Source of the DNA: Paraburkholderia podalyriae
GTDB taxonomy: Bacteria; Pseudomonadota; Gammaproteobacteria; Burkholderiales; Burkholderiaceae
Assembly: GCF_014397785.1 (NCBI RefSeq)
Contig: NZ_VZQQ01000057.1
Span: forward strand, 1-37,464
Length of the DNA: 37,464 nt
Direction: 5' to 3'
The notes beneath the pieces are model-generated. The model was not told where the DNA came from. It was given only the letters and a program-made list of their open reading frames with translations, and did not search any database. Below, piece after piece: positions 1-6,978 of the stretch; position 1 is the first letter of the stretch; every line of letters begins with the position of its first letter. Position numbers and translations under genes: made by a program.

Positions 1-134
1 CAGTGTATTGGAACCAGAACTCGACCAAAACTAGGGAGGAACTCTACAATCGAAACCGCGCAACGCCCAACCTCGCCGAATCGGTCACGTTCCCGAAATC
101 AGCGGTCACGTTCACCGAAATACGCAGTTCGGCA
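1..134. mobile_element. Right end of an IS21-like insertion sequence (partial)
   Basis: Two copies of CGGTCACGTTC followed by CCGAAAT lie at 82-99 and 103-121, 21 bp apart. Short tandem repeats of this kind just inside the terminus are typical of IS21-family elements. The fumarylacetoacetase reading frame on the minus strand loses similarity right where this sequence begins (about 135-140), so the element probably ends near a CA dinucleotide at 133-134. No transposase gene is visible in the few bases available, and the rest would lie left of the window. The family is recognised from the repeat pattern only. Confidence 0.45.
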
Positions 135-742
135 TCCGACTCCGGCCCACTGACCGTCCCTGAGCCCATCAAAATGCCAACGCGAGTGTTGCAGCCGCCC
201 GACGTGTGGTGAGCCAGTTGCTGCGCCATCGTCCAATACATGTACTTGAAGTTGGTCGGGGCAATCGTCTTGGCCGAGTCAGCGGACTTTGGCTTGAGCA
301 GGACTTCGAGTTCAAGGCCCACGCCCGCGCGAGACGCGCCGCGCAGGTAACCCAGCGGCTCCGGCTCCTGCGCAGGTTGTTCTACGCGAAACGGCGAGAG
401 CGCATCCATCGTCACGACCCACGGCGAGATGGTGGTGGCAAAGCCCTTCGAGTTAAACGGTCCCAGCGGCTGATACTCCCACTGCTGGATGTCTCGGGCA
501 CTGCAGTCGTTGAGGAGCACCATGCCGAAGATATTGCCATCGGCATCCTTCGCATGAACGGGTGCGCCTAAAGCATTGCCGACACCAACGAAGAAACCTG
601 TTTCCAGTTCGATGTCGAGCTTGCGCGAAGGTCCGCACGTCGGGCGGGCATCATCAGGCACCTTTCGCTGTCCGTTCGGCCGACGCACAGGCGTGCAGCT
701 GACGGCGACCGATGATGCACGGCCGTTGTACCCGATGGGAAT
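135..742 (-). pseudogene. fahA: Fumarylacetoacetase fragment (both ends missing)
   Basis: Minus-strand translation matches the central part of fumarylacetoacetase, the last enzyme of tyrosine/homogentisate degradation, which splits fumarylacetoacetate into fumarate and acetoacetate. Recognisable blocks in order are PIGYNGRASSV, GTPVRRPNGQ-like, GPSRKLDIELE, GFFVGVGNALG, LLNDCSARDIQQWEYQPLGP, SPWVVTMDAL and GTVSGPE. Similarity stops abruptly after GTVSGPE, where the IS21-like terminus begins, so about the last 80 residues are lost. It also stops before PIGYNGRA, so the first third is missing. The remnant cannot make an active enzyme. An intact copy may exist elsewhere in the genome. Confidence 0.85.
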
Positions 743-782
743 ACATAGCCTTGCGCACAAACCACGTCGCCATCGCGCCGAT

Positions 783-1367
783 TTAGGCAGACCGTGACGG
801 CTGACCTGGTTCCAGTCGAGAAGCACCGCTCTGTTCGCAAAATTGCTCTGCCAGCCGACTTCGCAACACCTCGAACGTTCCAGAATCGCCGAGTGCCAGC
901 TTTTCGTCGCATTTTACGAGGTGTTCATCGTAGCCTTCGAATCCGTCGTCGTGGTCGTCAATGGCTAACCAGTACCGTAATCGGTGGACTCGGACATATC
1001 GCAGCACCTGTACGCCGCGTCCAATATTCGGCCAAGCCCACGCATCGTGATACCTCGAGTGAAAAGTTGCGCCGACTACGCGCGCTCGAAGGCAACTTAT
1101 CGGCAGCGCATCTCTCGCACGATTGAATCCGAGTGTCGGCACCCAGGATGTTGACAGAACGACCTCCGCGTTGACATACGGCCTGAGTGCTTCTTCGAGG
1201 ACCGACGCATATTCAAAAAGTTGAATCTTGGGGTCACTGCTCACGATGCCCCGTCGCGTGCGATATGACGGGCCCCGGTGGAGGACGCCGTCATAGTCCA
1301 AAAAAAGAACTGACCTTCGTGCGCTTTCATCAACCAAGCAATTAGCTGTCTCTAACATACGGTGCAT
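783..1367 (-). CDS. HAD-fold protein of the HAD_SAK type
   Basis: This 194-aa protein has the HAD motif I VLFLDYDGVLHRG near residues 20-32, with two aspartates at the D-x-D-G spacing. A following LSTSW motif is characteristic of the small HAD domain family found in Swiss-army-knife RNA repair proteins (HAD_SAK_2), and WLAIDDHDD and LALGDSGT are seen downstream. Members are predicted phosphatases or nucleotidases, mostly uncharacterised. The ATG at 1367 was chosen; a second ATG three codons inside is equally possible. It is the last gene of a leftward array of small island genes and lies next to the fahA remnant. Assignment to the HAD superfamily is firm; substrate and role are unknown. Confidence 0.7.
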   Translation of the reverse strand: MHRMLETANCLVDESARRSVLFLDYDGVLHRGPSYRTRRGIVSSDPKIQLFEYASVLEEALRPYVNAEVVLSTSWVPTLGFNRARDALPISCLRARVVGATFHSRYHDAWAWPNIGRGVQVLRYVRVHRLRYWLAIDDHDDGFEGYDEHLVKCDEKLALGDSGTFEVLRSRLAEQFCEQSGASRLEPGQPSRSA

Positions 1368-1498
1368 CCGAAGCGATTAAGAAATGCGCCAGAGAGCGCG
1401 GCGCCGCCCCCGTGCGATAAAACGTATGGAATACTGACCGCCCCCTCTGCCAGCTCATTGACACTGGCAGGGCCAAGCAGGAGTCGGAAGCGGCACCG

Positions 1499-1747
1499 TC
1501 AGCGCGGGCGTCCTCTATCAATCCAGTCCTGCGTCTTATCCATCGGCAATCGATACCGAGCGCAGTTGTACTGTTGGAGATGTTCAAGTTCGGAGTTCAA
1601 TATATTGTCGAACGCAGCAGCATCCATTTCTGGCATGCTAACCGCTTCAACGGCCGACTCAAGGGTCGAACCAAATAGGACAATCTGTCGAATTACGTCG
1701 CCGAGTTGCAAGCGATAACGGGTCCGCAAGGGGCAAAGGAGAACCAT
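1499..1747 (-). CDS. Hypothetical protein, 82 aa
   Basis: A small soluble protein I do not recognise. The first 30 residues are mixed. The rest is acidic with helix-prone stretches, such as MPEMDAAAFDNILNSELEHL and a C-terminal segment ending DKTQDWIDRGRPR. No membrane segment, signal peptide or metal motif is visible. The start lies 16 bases downstream of the stop of the 261-aa gene at 1764-2549 and on the same strand, which suggests co-transcription. Amino-acid composition looks coding. Function unknown. Confidence 0.45.
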   Translation of the reverse strand: MVLLCPLRTRYRLQLGDVIRQIVLFGSTLESAVEAVSMPEMDAAAFDNILNSELEHLQQYNCARYRLPMDKTQDWIDRGRPR

Positions 1748-1763
1748 TTTTGTAAGCGTGCCT

Positions 1764-2549
1764 TCATCTAAATGCTGCTAAGATTTTGCGGATGACGGTA
1801 ACCAGGTCGTCCGCCTTGTCGACTCTTATTGGGTCAAGGTCCGACCTGGGATAGTTTTCGACGACAACGCCGGTATGCGCGAGACCTTGGCTAACCAGCA
1901 CGTCCAGCCTAGCCTCAACCATGTCGCCCGGTCTGCCAGCAGTTCCCCGAGAAATGAAGACGGTCGCCGTTTTCGGCTTGGGATAGGGGCCGTCTGGACG
2001 CAAATTCCCTCCTCCCCCGAGTGCGTCAGCTGCTCGACGCCATAGGCCTACACGTGGGTCGATTTCGATAACGCCGGTGCAGACGACGGGCAACGTAGCT
2101 CCTCGAATGAACTCACCGGAGCAGATTTTTACTATCGTCCGGGAGAATTCTGATGCCCAGCCCCTGGCAAGAATCAGCAATTCTCGGTAGCTAGCGTCGT
2201 TTTTCAGAGCCTGTAGAGGCGTAATGCCGCCGAGTGCACCGCTACGCGAAGTTAGAAAATGCAAGCGCTCATTCGGCGAAGCGGGCCAGAGAATACGACA
2301 TACGTAGGCCAGGCGCCGCATATTGTGCGCAGGGTCGACGAGCAACCTTGGGTAATATGCCTTCCCATCAACTTCGATGAAAAATACACTGCCGCTCGCG
2401 CTCAGACGCGCCAGTTGATTCGGCGTGACTCCGCGCCGTCGACGAAATTCATCCTCGGGCAAGAGTTCGCCGTCACGTATCATTTGTCGACGCGCTCTCA
2501 GTGCATCGCGTAGCATTTTTTCCAACCAATGCGGAGTCGCCTGACGCAT
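1764..2549 (-). CDS. Hypothetical protein, 261 aa, MbcA/ParS/Xre-antitoxin-like layout
   Basis: An N-terminal helix-rich segment has the pattern of a degenerate DNA-binding region (residues about 30-55: FRRRRGVTPNQLARLSASGS). A short beta segment (VFFIEVDGKAYYPRLLVD) follows, then GGITPLQALKND with a helical tail (about residues 110-135). This last block resembles the GG-x-TP-x-A-L element of DUF2384 (MbcA/ParS/Xre antitoxin) domains. The C-terminal half (about 140-261) has no motif I recognise. The resemblance to antitoxin-type proteins is an inference, and no RES-type toxin gene is adjacent. The gene sits in the middle of the leftward island array, 16 bases from the next small gene. No strong ribosome-binding site is seen before the ATG at 2549. 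Confidence 0.55.
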   Translation of the reverse strand: MRQATPHWLEKMLRDALRARRQMIRDGELLPEDEFRRRRGVTPNQLARLSASGSVFFIEVDGKAYYPRLLVDPAHNMRRLAYVCRILWPASPNERLHFLTSRSGALGGITPLQALKNDASYRELLILARGWASEFSRTIVKICSGEFIRGATLPVVCTGVIEIDPRVGLWRRAADALGGGGNLRPDGPYPKPKTATVFISRGTAGRPGDMVEARLDVLVSQGLAHTGVVVENYPRSDLDPIRVDKADDLVTVIRKILAAFR

Positions 2550-2573
2550 GATGACGAGCGCTTTATCTCGCTG

Positions 2574-2863
2574 CTAAAGTTGGAATCTGAGATTTGTTGG
2601 ACCGGCAGACAGCACGATTACCCTCTCTCGCTTTCATAAACAACTTCTCTGTACCCTTCGTCACGTACCTCTGGCATACCGGGATAGAGAACCTCATATT
2701 CACTGTTCGCATAGAAGCCATGCTCGTGCGTCCGAGCAGAGGCGGGTATCTAAACTTCGCGGACTTCATCCGATTCGTCGCTATCTGCATATCCGTCGAT
2801 AAACAATACGACGCTGTCCAGGTCAGCATCGCACAGCATTGCAAGCAGTTCGCGCACCCTCAT
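2574..2863 (-). pseudogene. Small hypothetical gene with premature TAG and frameshift
   Basis: A strong GGAGG ribosome-binding site precedes the ATG at 2863. Translation begins MRVRELLAMLCDADLDSVVL and runs 37 codons to a TAG at 2750-2752. The same frame continues past the TAG with coding-like sequence (EYEVLYPGMPEVRDEGYREVVYE), then shifts frame inside a GAGAGAG run. It ends in VIVLSAGPTNLRFQL and a stop at 2574. Removing one GA unit restores the last frame shift. The start, spacing and ending match a small betaproteobacterial family of about 95 aa that I recall only as hypothetical. Two independent lesions make it a pseudogene. It lies next to the BPSL0761-like gene. Confidence 0.7.
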
Positions 2864-2964
2864 TGCCCCTCCAGTTCGATTGTCACACTATGTAACGCGA
2901 CCCAACACTCGGCGGTACCTGACACCAAAAGTCTGTCTCGGCTCGTGGTCGTACGGCCAGGCGT

Positions 2965-3159
2965 TCAGCATGGCCACTCGAGCCGACCGCTACTTTCGGC
3001 GATTAGCTCAATTTCACCCCGGTCAGGATAGTGCCTCAGCACAGTCACGGCCTTATCGCGGAAGGTCGGTAGTTGTTCCGGCCGCTCGGCTAACGACAGC
3101 TCAATCATCAACTCGCGGGCACGCAGCAGTGCGCGCGTTCTTTCGTTGGGCATTGTCAA
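2965..3159 (-). CDS. BPSL0761-like small protein, 64 aa
   Basis: The protein begins (M)TMPNERTRALLRARELM and contains AVTVLRHYPDRGEIEL. This is the signature of the small Burkholderia family called BPSL0761, whose members usually start MTMP-x-ERTRA and carry LLRHYP. I chose the TTG at 3159 because it reproduces the family start and has GAGGAG six bases upstream; the ATG two codons later is the alternative, and upstream in-frame sequence is unlikely to be translated. No catalytic motif is known. It lies just upstream of the broken gene at 2574-2863 on the same strand. Function unknown. Confidence 0.7.
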   Translation of the reverse strand: MTMPNERTRALLRARELMIELSLAERPEQLPTFRDKAVTVLRHYPDRGEIELIAESSGRLEWPC

Positions 3160-3258
3160 TTCGCTCTCCTCAGATGCCTCTGCTGCCTCGGTCCTTCGTC
3201 GCTGCGCGACGGTCCAAACTCCGAATCGCGGGTACAAAGCCAATCGATGGCACATCGC

Positions 3259-3606
3259 TCAGTTGTCTTGAGCCGGCTTATCAACCTCTAGCGCTTGCCG
3301 CCAATCAGGCACCAGGTCTAGCGTGACGTCTTTCCAGCTCTTTATTTCCCAAATCCTCACTACTCGAGACCACACATACTCGGCATCCCTGTCATGGCCG
3401 GCGCGTCCGACTAGCTGATATGTACTTCCAGTAGCGGTACACCCAGTGCGTGTAATCGGGTCAAACGCGCGAATCGGAGTGCTAACGCGTCCGTCGTTGT
3501 TAACGGTATCGAAGCCCACAAAATGACGTTCGCCTGTATCGTCTCTTTCGCGAATAGACCAACGTTCGAGCACCACATGACACGGGTCTAAGAAGTAAAG
3601 CGGCAT
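3259..3606 (-). CDS. Hypothetical protein, 115 aa
   Basis: I do not recognise this protein. It starts MPLYFLDPCHVVLERWSIRE and is a soluble, beta-rich sequence. Features are a repeated aromatic/charged pattern (GERHFVGFDTVNNDGRV, TGSTYQLVGRAGHD, YVWSRVVRIWEIKSW) and a C-terminal LDLVPDWRQALE. The ATG at 3606 is preceded by AGGAG at good spacing, whereas the earlier in-frame GTG at 3642 has no such site. No signal peptide or membrane segment is present. It is in the same leftward array as its neighbours. Confidence 0.55.
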   Translation of the reverse strand: MPLYFLDPCHVVLERWSIRERDDTGERHFVGFDTVNNDGRVSTPIRAFDPITRTGCTATGSTYQLVGRAGHDRDAEYVWSRVVRIWEIKSWKDVTLDLVPDWRQALEVDKPAQDN

Positions 3607-3722
3607 GACATATTGCTCCTGGTGGCACCACACATCAATCACGGGCGTCGAATTTCAAACCCCGCTGCGCAATGAAATCGAGAAACAGAACGACCACCGC
3701 CCGCATTGACAGACTGTTCCTG

Positions 3723-4162
3723 CTACACATCGATAACCTTTGCTGGCTGAAACTCGGCGCTTTCATACGCACAGTTCGGGACGTTGGTGGTTGCGCCGAG
3801 GATGGCCTCGAGGATTGCAGAGGACTCTGCAAATCTCCTAATCGATAGTCGGCTTCCGAAACCAAGTACTTGAGATTGCTCGTAAACGCTGGCGAGAGGA
3901 AACCTCACAGCCGTGCCCGCTGCTCGCTGCCCCAACTCGGACACCGACGGATGTAAGTCTGTCTCGTAACTTTCGCGACTTCCATGGATATAGACCACGG
4001 GCACAGGATAGTCAGCGTACAAGTCAATTGCCGTGAGGTGCTTGTGGATGTCCCCGCGAGAAAAATCACGTCAACACCAGGCGCAGGCGCTATTTGCAAC
4101 GCCATCGCAGAACCGGGTGTCGCGAGTTCATGATGCAGGTCCGAGGCGACTTGGATTCGCAT
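3723..4162 (-). pseudogene. Metallophosphoesterase, frameshifted and degenerate
   Basis: The first 37 codons (MRIQVASDLHHE...VIFLAG) carry the calcineurin-like metallophosphoesterase motif D-x-H (D8, H10). The frame then shifts at a G4 run (plus-strand 4052-4055). Adding one G gives LAGDIHKHLTAIDLYADYPV, which restores the second metal motif GD. The continuing frame reads VPVVYIHGSRESYE where the family has GNHE, so the third catalytic motif is also lost. It ends after about 146 codons, short of the usual 220-270 aa, without the later GHTH motif. It starts 12 bases after the stop of the 188-aa gene. The gene is inactive as sequenced. The degenerate GNHE motif shows this is decay rather than only a base-calling error. 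Confidence 0.75.
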
Positions 4163-4174
4163 CTCACAGCTCCC

Positions 4175-4741
4175 TCAGTCATTCGGCAACGCGGCGCGTT
4201 TTGACGCGGCAAATTGTGCCTTCATCAACGCCATCATGTGTCGGTCGCCAGATATGAGAGCGAGTTCGCGGCGCGTCGGCGCTTCAATCGCGACCTGACC
4301 GAACGAGTCGATGAGGTTCGCAAGCTCAGCACAAACGGAGTCAATCTCGCCTGCGTCTCCGGCAAAGGAAACTACGCGGTGTCGATGTTCAGGCGGAAAC
4401 GACTCGTCTCCGCCCACGATAGCCACCCATTGGCCGGGACGCGTCGAAAGATAATCACATACAAACTCGTACGGCGACTCAGCAATCGTGTTGACAAAGT
4501 CAAAGATTTTTGGTTGTAGCCGCCCCATGGATGGGGCCACCTCTGAGAGCCTTCGCCCCAGCATGCAGCTGGTGGCGAGAACGCCGACCGAGCCGGCGAA
4601 GCCGTCAAGGCAATTTGCAAGCTTGTCAATGCACTCCTGCCAAGCACCGGCAGGATGCAATAAGGCAAGGTTATTCCCCTCGGCGCCATGCGTCGGGTGC
4701 GGCGGCGGAACCCAGTCAAGGCATAAAAATACAAAAATCAT
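4175..4741 (-). CDS. Hypothetical protein, 188 aa, divergent from XRE regulator
   Basis: A 188-aa protein I do not recognise. It starts MIFVFLCLDWVPPPHPTHG with a well-placed AGGAG upstream of the ATG at 4741. A short hydrophobic start is followed by an acidic alpha/beta sequence. Helical segments include GAWQECIDKLANCLDGFAGS and IDSVCAELANLIDSFG; one stretch reads WVAIVGGDESFPPEHRHRVVSFAGDAGE. No signal peptidase site, catalytic signature or metal cluster stands out. It is the first gene of the leftward island array and faces the tandem-HTH regulator at 4955 across a 213-bp gap containing three related operator-like sites, so it is the most likely regulated target. Confidence 0.55.
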   Translation of the reverse strand: MIFVFLCLDWVPPPHPTHGAEGNNLALLHPAGAWQECIDKLANCLDGFAGSVGVLATSCMLGRRLSEVAPSMGRLQPKIFDFVNTIAESPYEFVCDYLSTRPGQWVAIVGGDESFPPEHRHRVVSFAGDAGEIDSVCAELANLIDSFGQVAIEAPTRRELALISGDRHMMALMKAQFAASKRAALPND

Positions 4742-4847
4742 GTTTTCACTCCTGGCTCAAATTGAGGCGCCGCGAAGAGGTTGTTGCCATCATCAGTGCC
4801 GCCAAACCCAAAGGCGGCGCAGGTCCGAGACCTCATTGTAGTCATTT

Positions 4848-4918
4848 GACTTGTAAAGCTCAACGTTTACATCGTTTGACTTTACAAGTCCAGTGTTGTA
4901 GACGATTGGCTTGCAAAG
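4848..4918. promoter_or_regulatory. Three related operator-like sites between divergent genes
   Basis: GACTTGTAAAG at 4848-4858 and CTTTACAAGTC at 4880-4890 are perfect inverted repeats, with centres 32 bp apart (about three helical turns). A third copy, GGCTTGCAAAG at 4908-4918, differs at two positions. Each unit has a near-palindromic TTGTAA/TTGCAA core, as expected for XRE-type repressor sites. The sites fill the gap between the 188-aa gene (start 4741, leftward) and the tandem-HTH regulator (start 4955, rightward). TTGACT hexamers at 4846-4851 and 4876-4881 could be -35 elements overlapping the sites. Binding by the adjacent regulator is inferred. Confidence 0.6.
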
Positions 4919-4954
4919 ACGAATAGTTACGGCTTTTCAATTCGTCTTTAAAAA

Positions 4955-5383
4955 ATGCGCGACCTTGCAGAAGTTTTCGCGAAGGAGATGCGAAGGCGCC
5001 GTGACGCGTCAGGGCTTGCACAAGAGGCCTTAGGTGTAATGCTTGGCCTCGATAGAAACAGCGTAAGTCGAGTGGAGCGTGGTGCGCCGAATATACCCAT
5101 TGAGAGGGCTGCTGCCATCGCCGAAGCTCTAGGAACCAGTCTCGCGGAAATGCTCGGCGGCGACGGGCCAGGAAAGACGGCGTCTGAAATGCGCGACGCG
5201 TTCGCCGGGCGGGTGCGTGCATTGCGGTTGGGACTCGACCTTAATCAGCGGGAACTCGCAAAAAAGATGAAGGTAGATAGAAACTGGGTGAGCGCCGTGG
5301 AGTCCGGAAAGCAAAACGTAAGGTTGAGAACCTTGCAGACTTTCGCGCGAGCGTTGCGCGTGAAGCCGGAGGACCTGTTATAG
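4955..5383 (+). CDS. XRE-family regulator with two tandem helix-turn-helix domains
   Basis: The 142-aa protein consists almost only of two XRE/Cro-CI HTH domains. HTH1 (about residues 8-67) contains LAQEALGVMLGLDRNSVSRVERG; HTH2 (about 83-142) contains LNQRELAKKMKVDRNWVSAVESGKQNV. Each carries the helix-2/helix-3 pattern and the conserved E-x-G after the recognition helix. A single-chain tandem HTH would bind a long asymmetric or paired site, which fits the three repeated elements just upstream. No ligand-binding or peptidase domain is present. The ribosome-binding site is weak. It probably represses itself and the divergent 188-aa gene. Confidence 0.85.
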   Translation: MRDLAEVFAKEMRRRRDASGLAQEALGVMLGLDRNSVSRVERGAPNIPIERAAAIAEALGTSLAEMLGGDGPGKTASEMRDAFAGRVRALRLGLDLNQRELAKKMKVDRNWVSAVESGKQNVRLRTLQTFARALRVKPEDLL

Positions 5384-5442
5384 AGCACTCTCCCACGCAA
5401 ATAGACTCAAGTCCATTTTGTAGCGGCGCGAAGTTCATCCGA

Positions 5443-5890
5443 ATGTTCTTGAGTTCTGCCGACGCGAACTTCTCCAGGAAAACTACCTTCACGCCGTTTT
5501 TTGAGGCCGTCAAATCGGTCGGGCACCGAAGCTTGATAAGCGGGGTTGAAGTAGGCGAGAAAAACGTTGCGCTCGATACACTTGACCTTCTTGCTGCAGG
5601 ACTTGGCGTGGAGGCCGTTTCGCTGTTGGATGACAACGTAATTCCGCGCGACAACGAGATTCCCGTCTCGCTTAGGGAACGAGTGGCTGTGAATTCGCGC
5701 AGCACGTGGATTTTCGCGAGATGCACTGTCGGAATATGCCGAGCTATCGCGCAATTATGTGACCAGACTTGAGTCGCAAAAGCCGAATGCCGACTTGAAG
5801 CATCTCGAAAAGCTAGCGCACGCCCTCGACATTCCTATCAGTAGGCTCATAGGGCCACCTGCATGCGACCATAAAGTCTCCAAACGCTGA
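5443..5890 (+). pseudogene. Second tandem-HTH XRE regulator, frameshifted
   Basis: Translation from 5443 gives HRSLISGVEVGEKNVALDTLDLLAAGLGVEAVSLL, the C-terminal half of an XRE HTH domain including the recognition helix and a family-typical following helix. The frame then breaks near 5690. In the shifted frame a second HTH follows (GFSRDALSEYAELSRNYVTRLESQKPNADLKHLEKLAHALDIPISRLIG), ending at the TGA at 5888-5890. The N-terminal helix of the first domain is not recognisable upstream. The layout (two HTH domains, about 150 residues) copies the intact neighbour at 4955-5383, so this is probably an old duplicate or a related regulator that has decayed. Confidence 0.7.
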
Positions 5891-6041
5891 GACGAGGCCT
5901 TCTGATATGGTCGATGCAGGCGTTCGTCGACGAACGAGCAGAAGCTCGCAAGGCAATGGCACTAACAACAAGAATTTTGAGGTCTGCGCTCATATTGCAT
6001 AGTGCGTTCTATGAGTGGAACGGCTACTAACGCTTTGCAAA

Positions 6042-6416
6042 TTATTTGGAATTCAAGCTGAGCAAAGTTTTTATAGCCGATAACTGTCGACGACCTTCTT
6101 CTCTACTTGTAATCATGACGTCTTCCGGGATAACAATTTTCAGTTGCTTTGCAATATTGGAAACATAGGCACGACGCTGACCAGGCAACGCCAATCGCGC
6201 TTCTATTACACGCTCGCATCCGACTCTGGCGACGAGAAAATCAAACGCACGCTGGTCGCGGGCCGTGGAGACGATGACACCCGTGCCGTAGTTGTCAAAA
6301 TTTGCCAAGTCTGCTGCAGGACCACCAGTCATAACACCTCCAGCCGAACCAGAAAAAGATTTATAAATCGACCTCATTCCGCGCGCAAACCATTTGCTTA
6401 AGTTACTCCCGTTCAA
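6042..6416 (-). CDS. Hypothetical protein, up to 124 aa, plasmid/phage-like
   Basis: The C-terminal half (RAFDFLVARVGCERVIEARLALPGQRRAYVSNIAKQLKIVIPEDVMITSREEGRRQLSAIKTLL) has the compact helical look of small proteins I have seen on plasmids and integrative elements, with a P-x-Y-x-SNIAK-x-L motif. No known function. The N-terminal part is glycine- and serine-rich. The start is uncertain: the longest reading begins with TTG at 6416, and an in-frame ATG occurs at 6377; neither has a convincing ribosome-binding site. Local base composition is low in GC, as in the rest of the island. Confidence 0.5.
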   Translation of the reverse strand: MNGSNLSKWFARGMRSIYKSFSGSAGGVMTGGPAADLANFDNYGTGVIVSTARDQRAFDFLVARVGCERVIEARLALPGQRRAYVSNIAKQLKIVIPEDVMITSREEGRRQLSAIKTLLSLNSK

Positions 6417-6527
6417 TACAAGACACTCTATAAAAAATACTCCGAATTTTTCGGCAAATCAACGCATATTAATGTGCCGACACAAATTTTTGAGAGAAAG
6501 TCTGATTAAAAAAAATATGCACGCACA

Positions 6528-6583
6528 GCTTCTTGGGGCGGGCACGCCCCAAGAAGCAGCGGTATGCCGGCAGGCATACCGCT
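6528..6583. repeat. Two back-to-back perfect hairpins with identical GGCA loops
   Basis: The first hairpin has a 13-bp perfect stem starting GCTTCTTGGGGCG (6528-6540), a GGCA loop (6541-6544) and its complement (6545-6557). The second starts at the very next base: AGCGGTATGCC (6558-6568), loop GGCA (6569-6572), complement (6573-6583). There is no spacer and no uridine run directly after either on the plus strand, so a simple terminator is unlikely; on the minus strand a T-rich stretch lies about 10 bases beyond the first stem. The pair sits within about 40 bases of the island/core junction. It may be a REP/BIME-like element or the structured end of a mobile element. Confidence 0.7.
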
Positions 6584-6619
6584 AAAACATTACACATTAT
6601 TTTTTGGTTACTAAAATAC

Positions 6620-6817
6620 GACTGGCTCGTCGATGCGCATGACGCGCCGGTCATCACGCGCGATCAGCTGCGCGTGCATCCGTTCTCGGTGCAGACGTGG
6701 GATGCGCAAAGCTCAGGCACGATCATCAAACCGATCGCCGAAGGTGCGCTGGAGAAGCGCTGGGCCGAATTGACCGGCAAGCGCAAAGCGCCGACGATAA
6801 CCGTCCCGGGCAGCTAG
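6620..6817 (+). pseudogene. 3' remnant of a core gene cut by the island
   Basis: From about 6620 the composition and codon use become those of the core chromosome. One frame reads DWLVDAHDAPVITRDQLRVH to a C-terminal ELTGKRKAPTITVPGS and a TAG at 6815-6817. The sequence looks like the last about 65 residues of a real protein, but nothing upstream continues it: the preceding bases are low-GC island DNA with stacked hairpins. I do not recognise the family. The simplest reading is that island insertion removed the 5' part. Confidence 0.5.
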
Positions 6818-6874
6818 CCGAAACACGCGCCGCCGCGAGCGCCCGCCCGCACAGCCCGCCGGCGCCGACTCCGG

Positions 6875-6880
6875 TACAAT
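6875..6880 (+). promoter_or_regulatory. Possible -10 element before hemL
   Basis: TACAAT matches the sigma-70 -10 consensus TATAAT at five of six positions and lies about 100 bases before the hemL ATG. No good -35 hexamer is found at 16-18 bp, so the call is tentative. Confidence 0.3.
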
Positions 6881-6978
6881 TTCTCGATCCATCCCAGCAT
6901 CGCGCGAGGTGCCCGCGGGAATCGTCCGAGGCCCTTTGCGCCGCTGCGCAACCCGTGTTCCCTATTCCAGCCATCGCC

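Noticed and set aside
2563..2844. 93-aa minus-strand frame overlapping the broken small gene
   Set aside because: It is out of frame with the recognisable start and end of that gene and has unusual composition.
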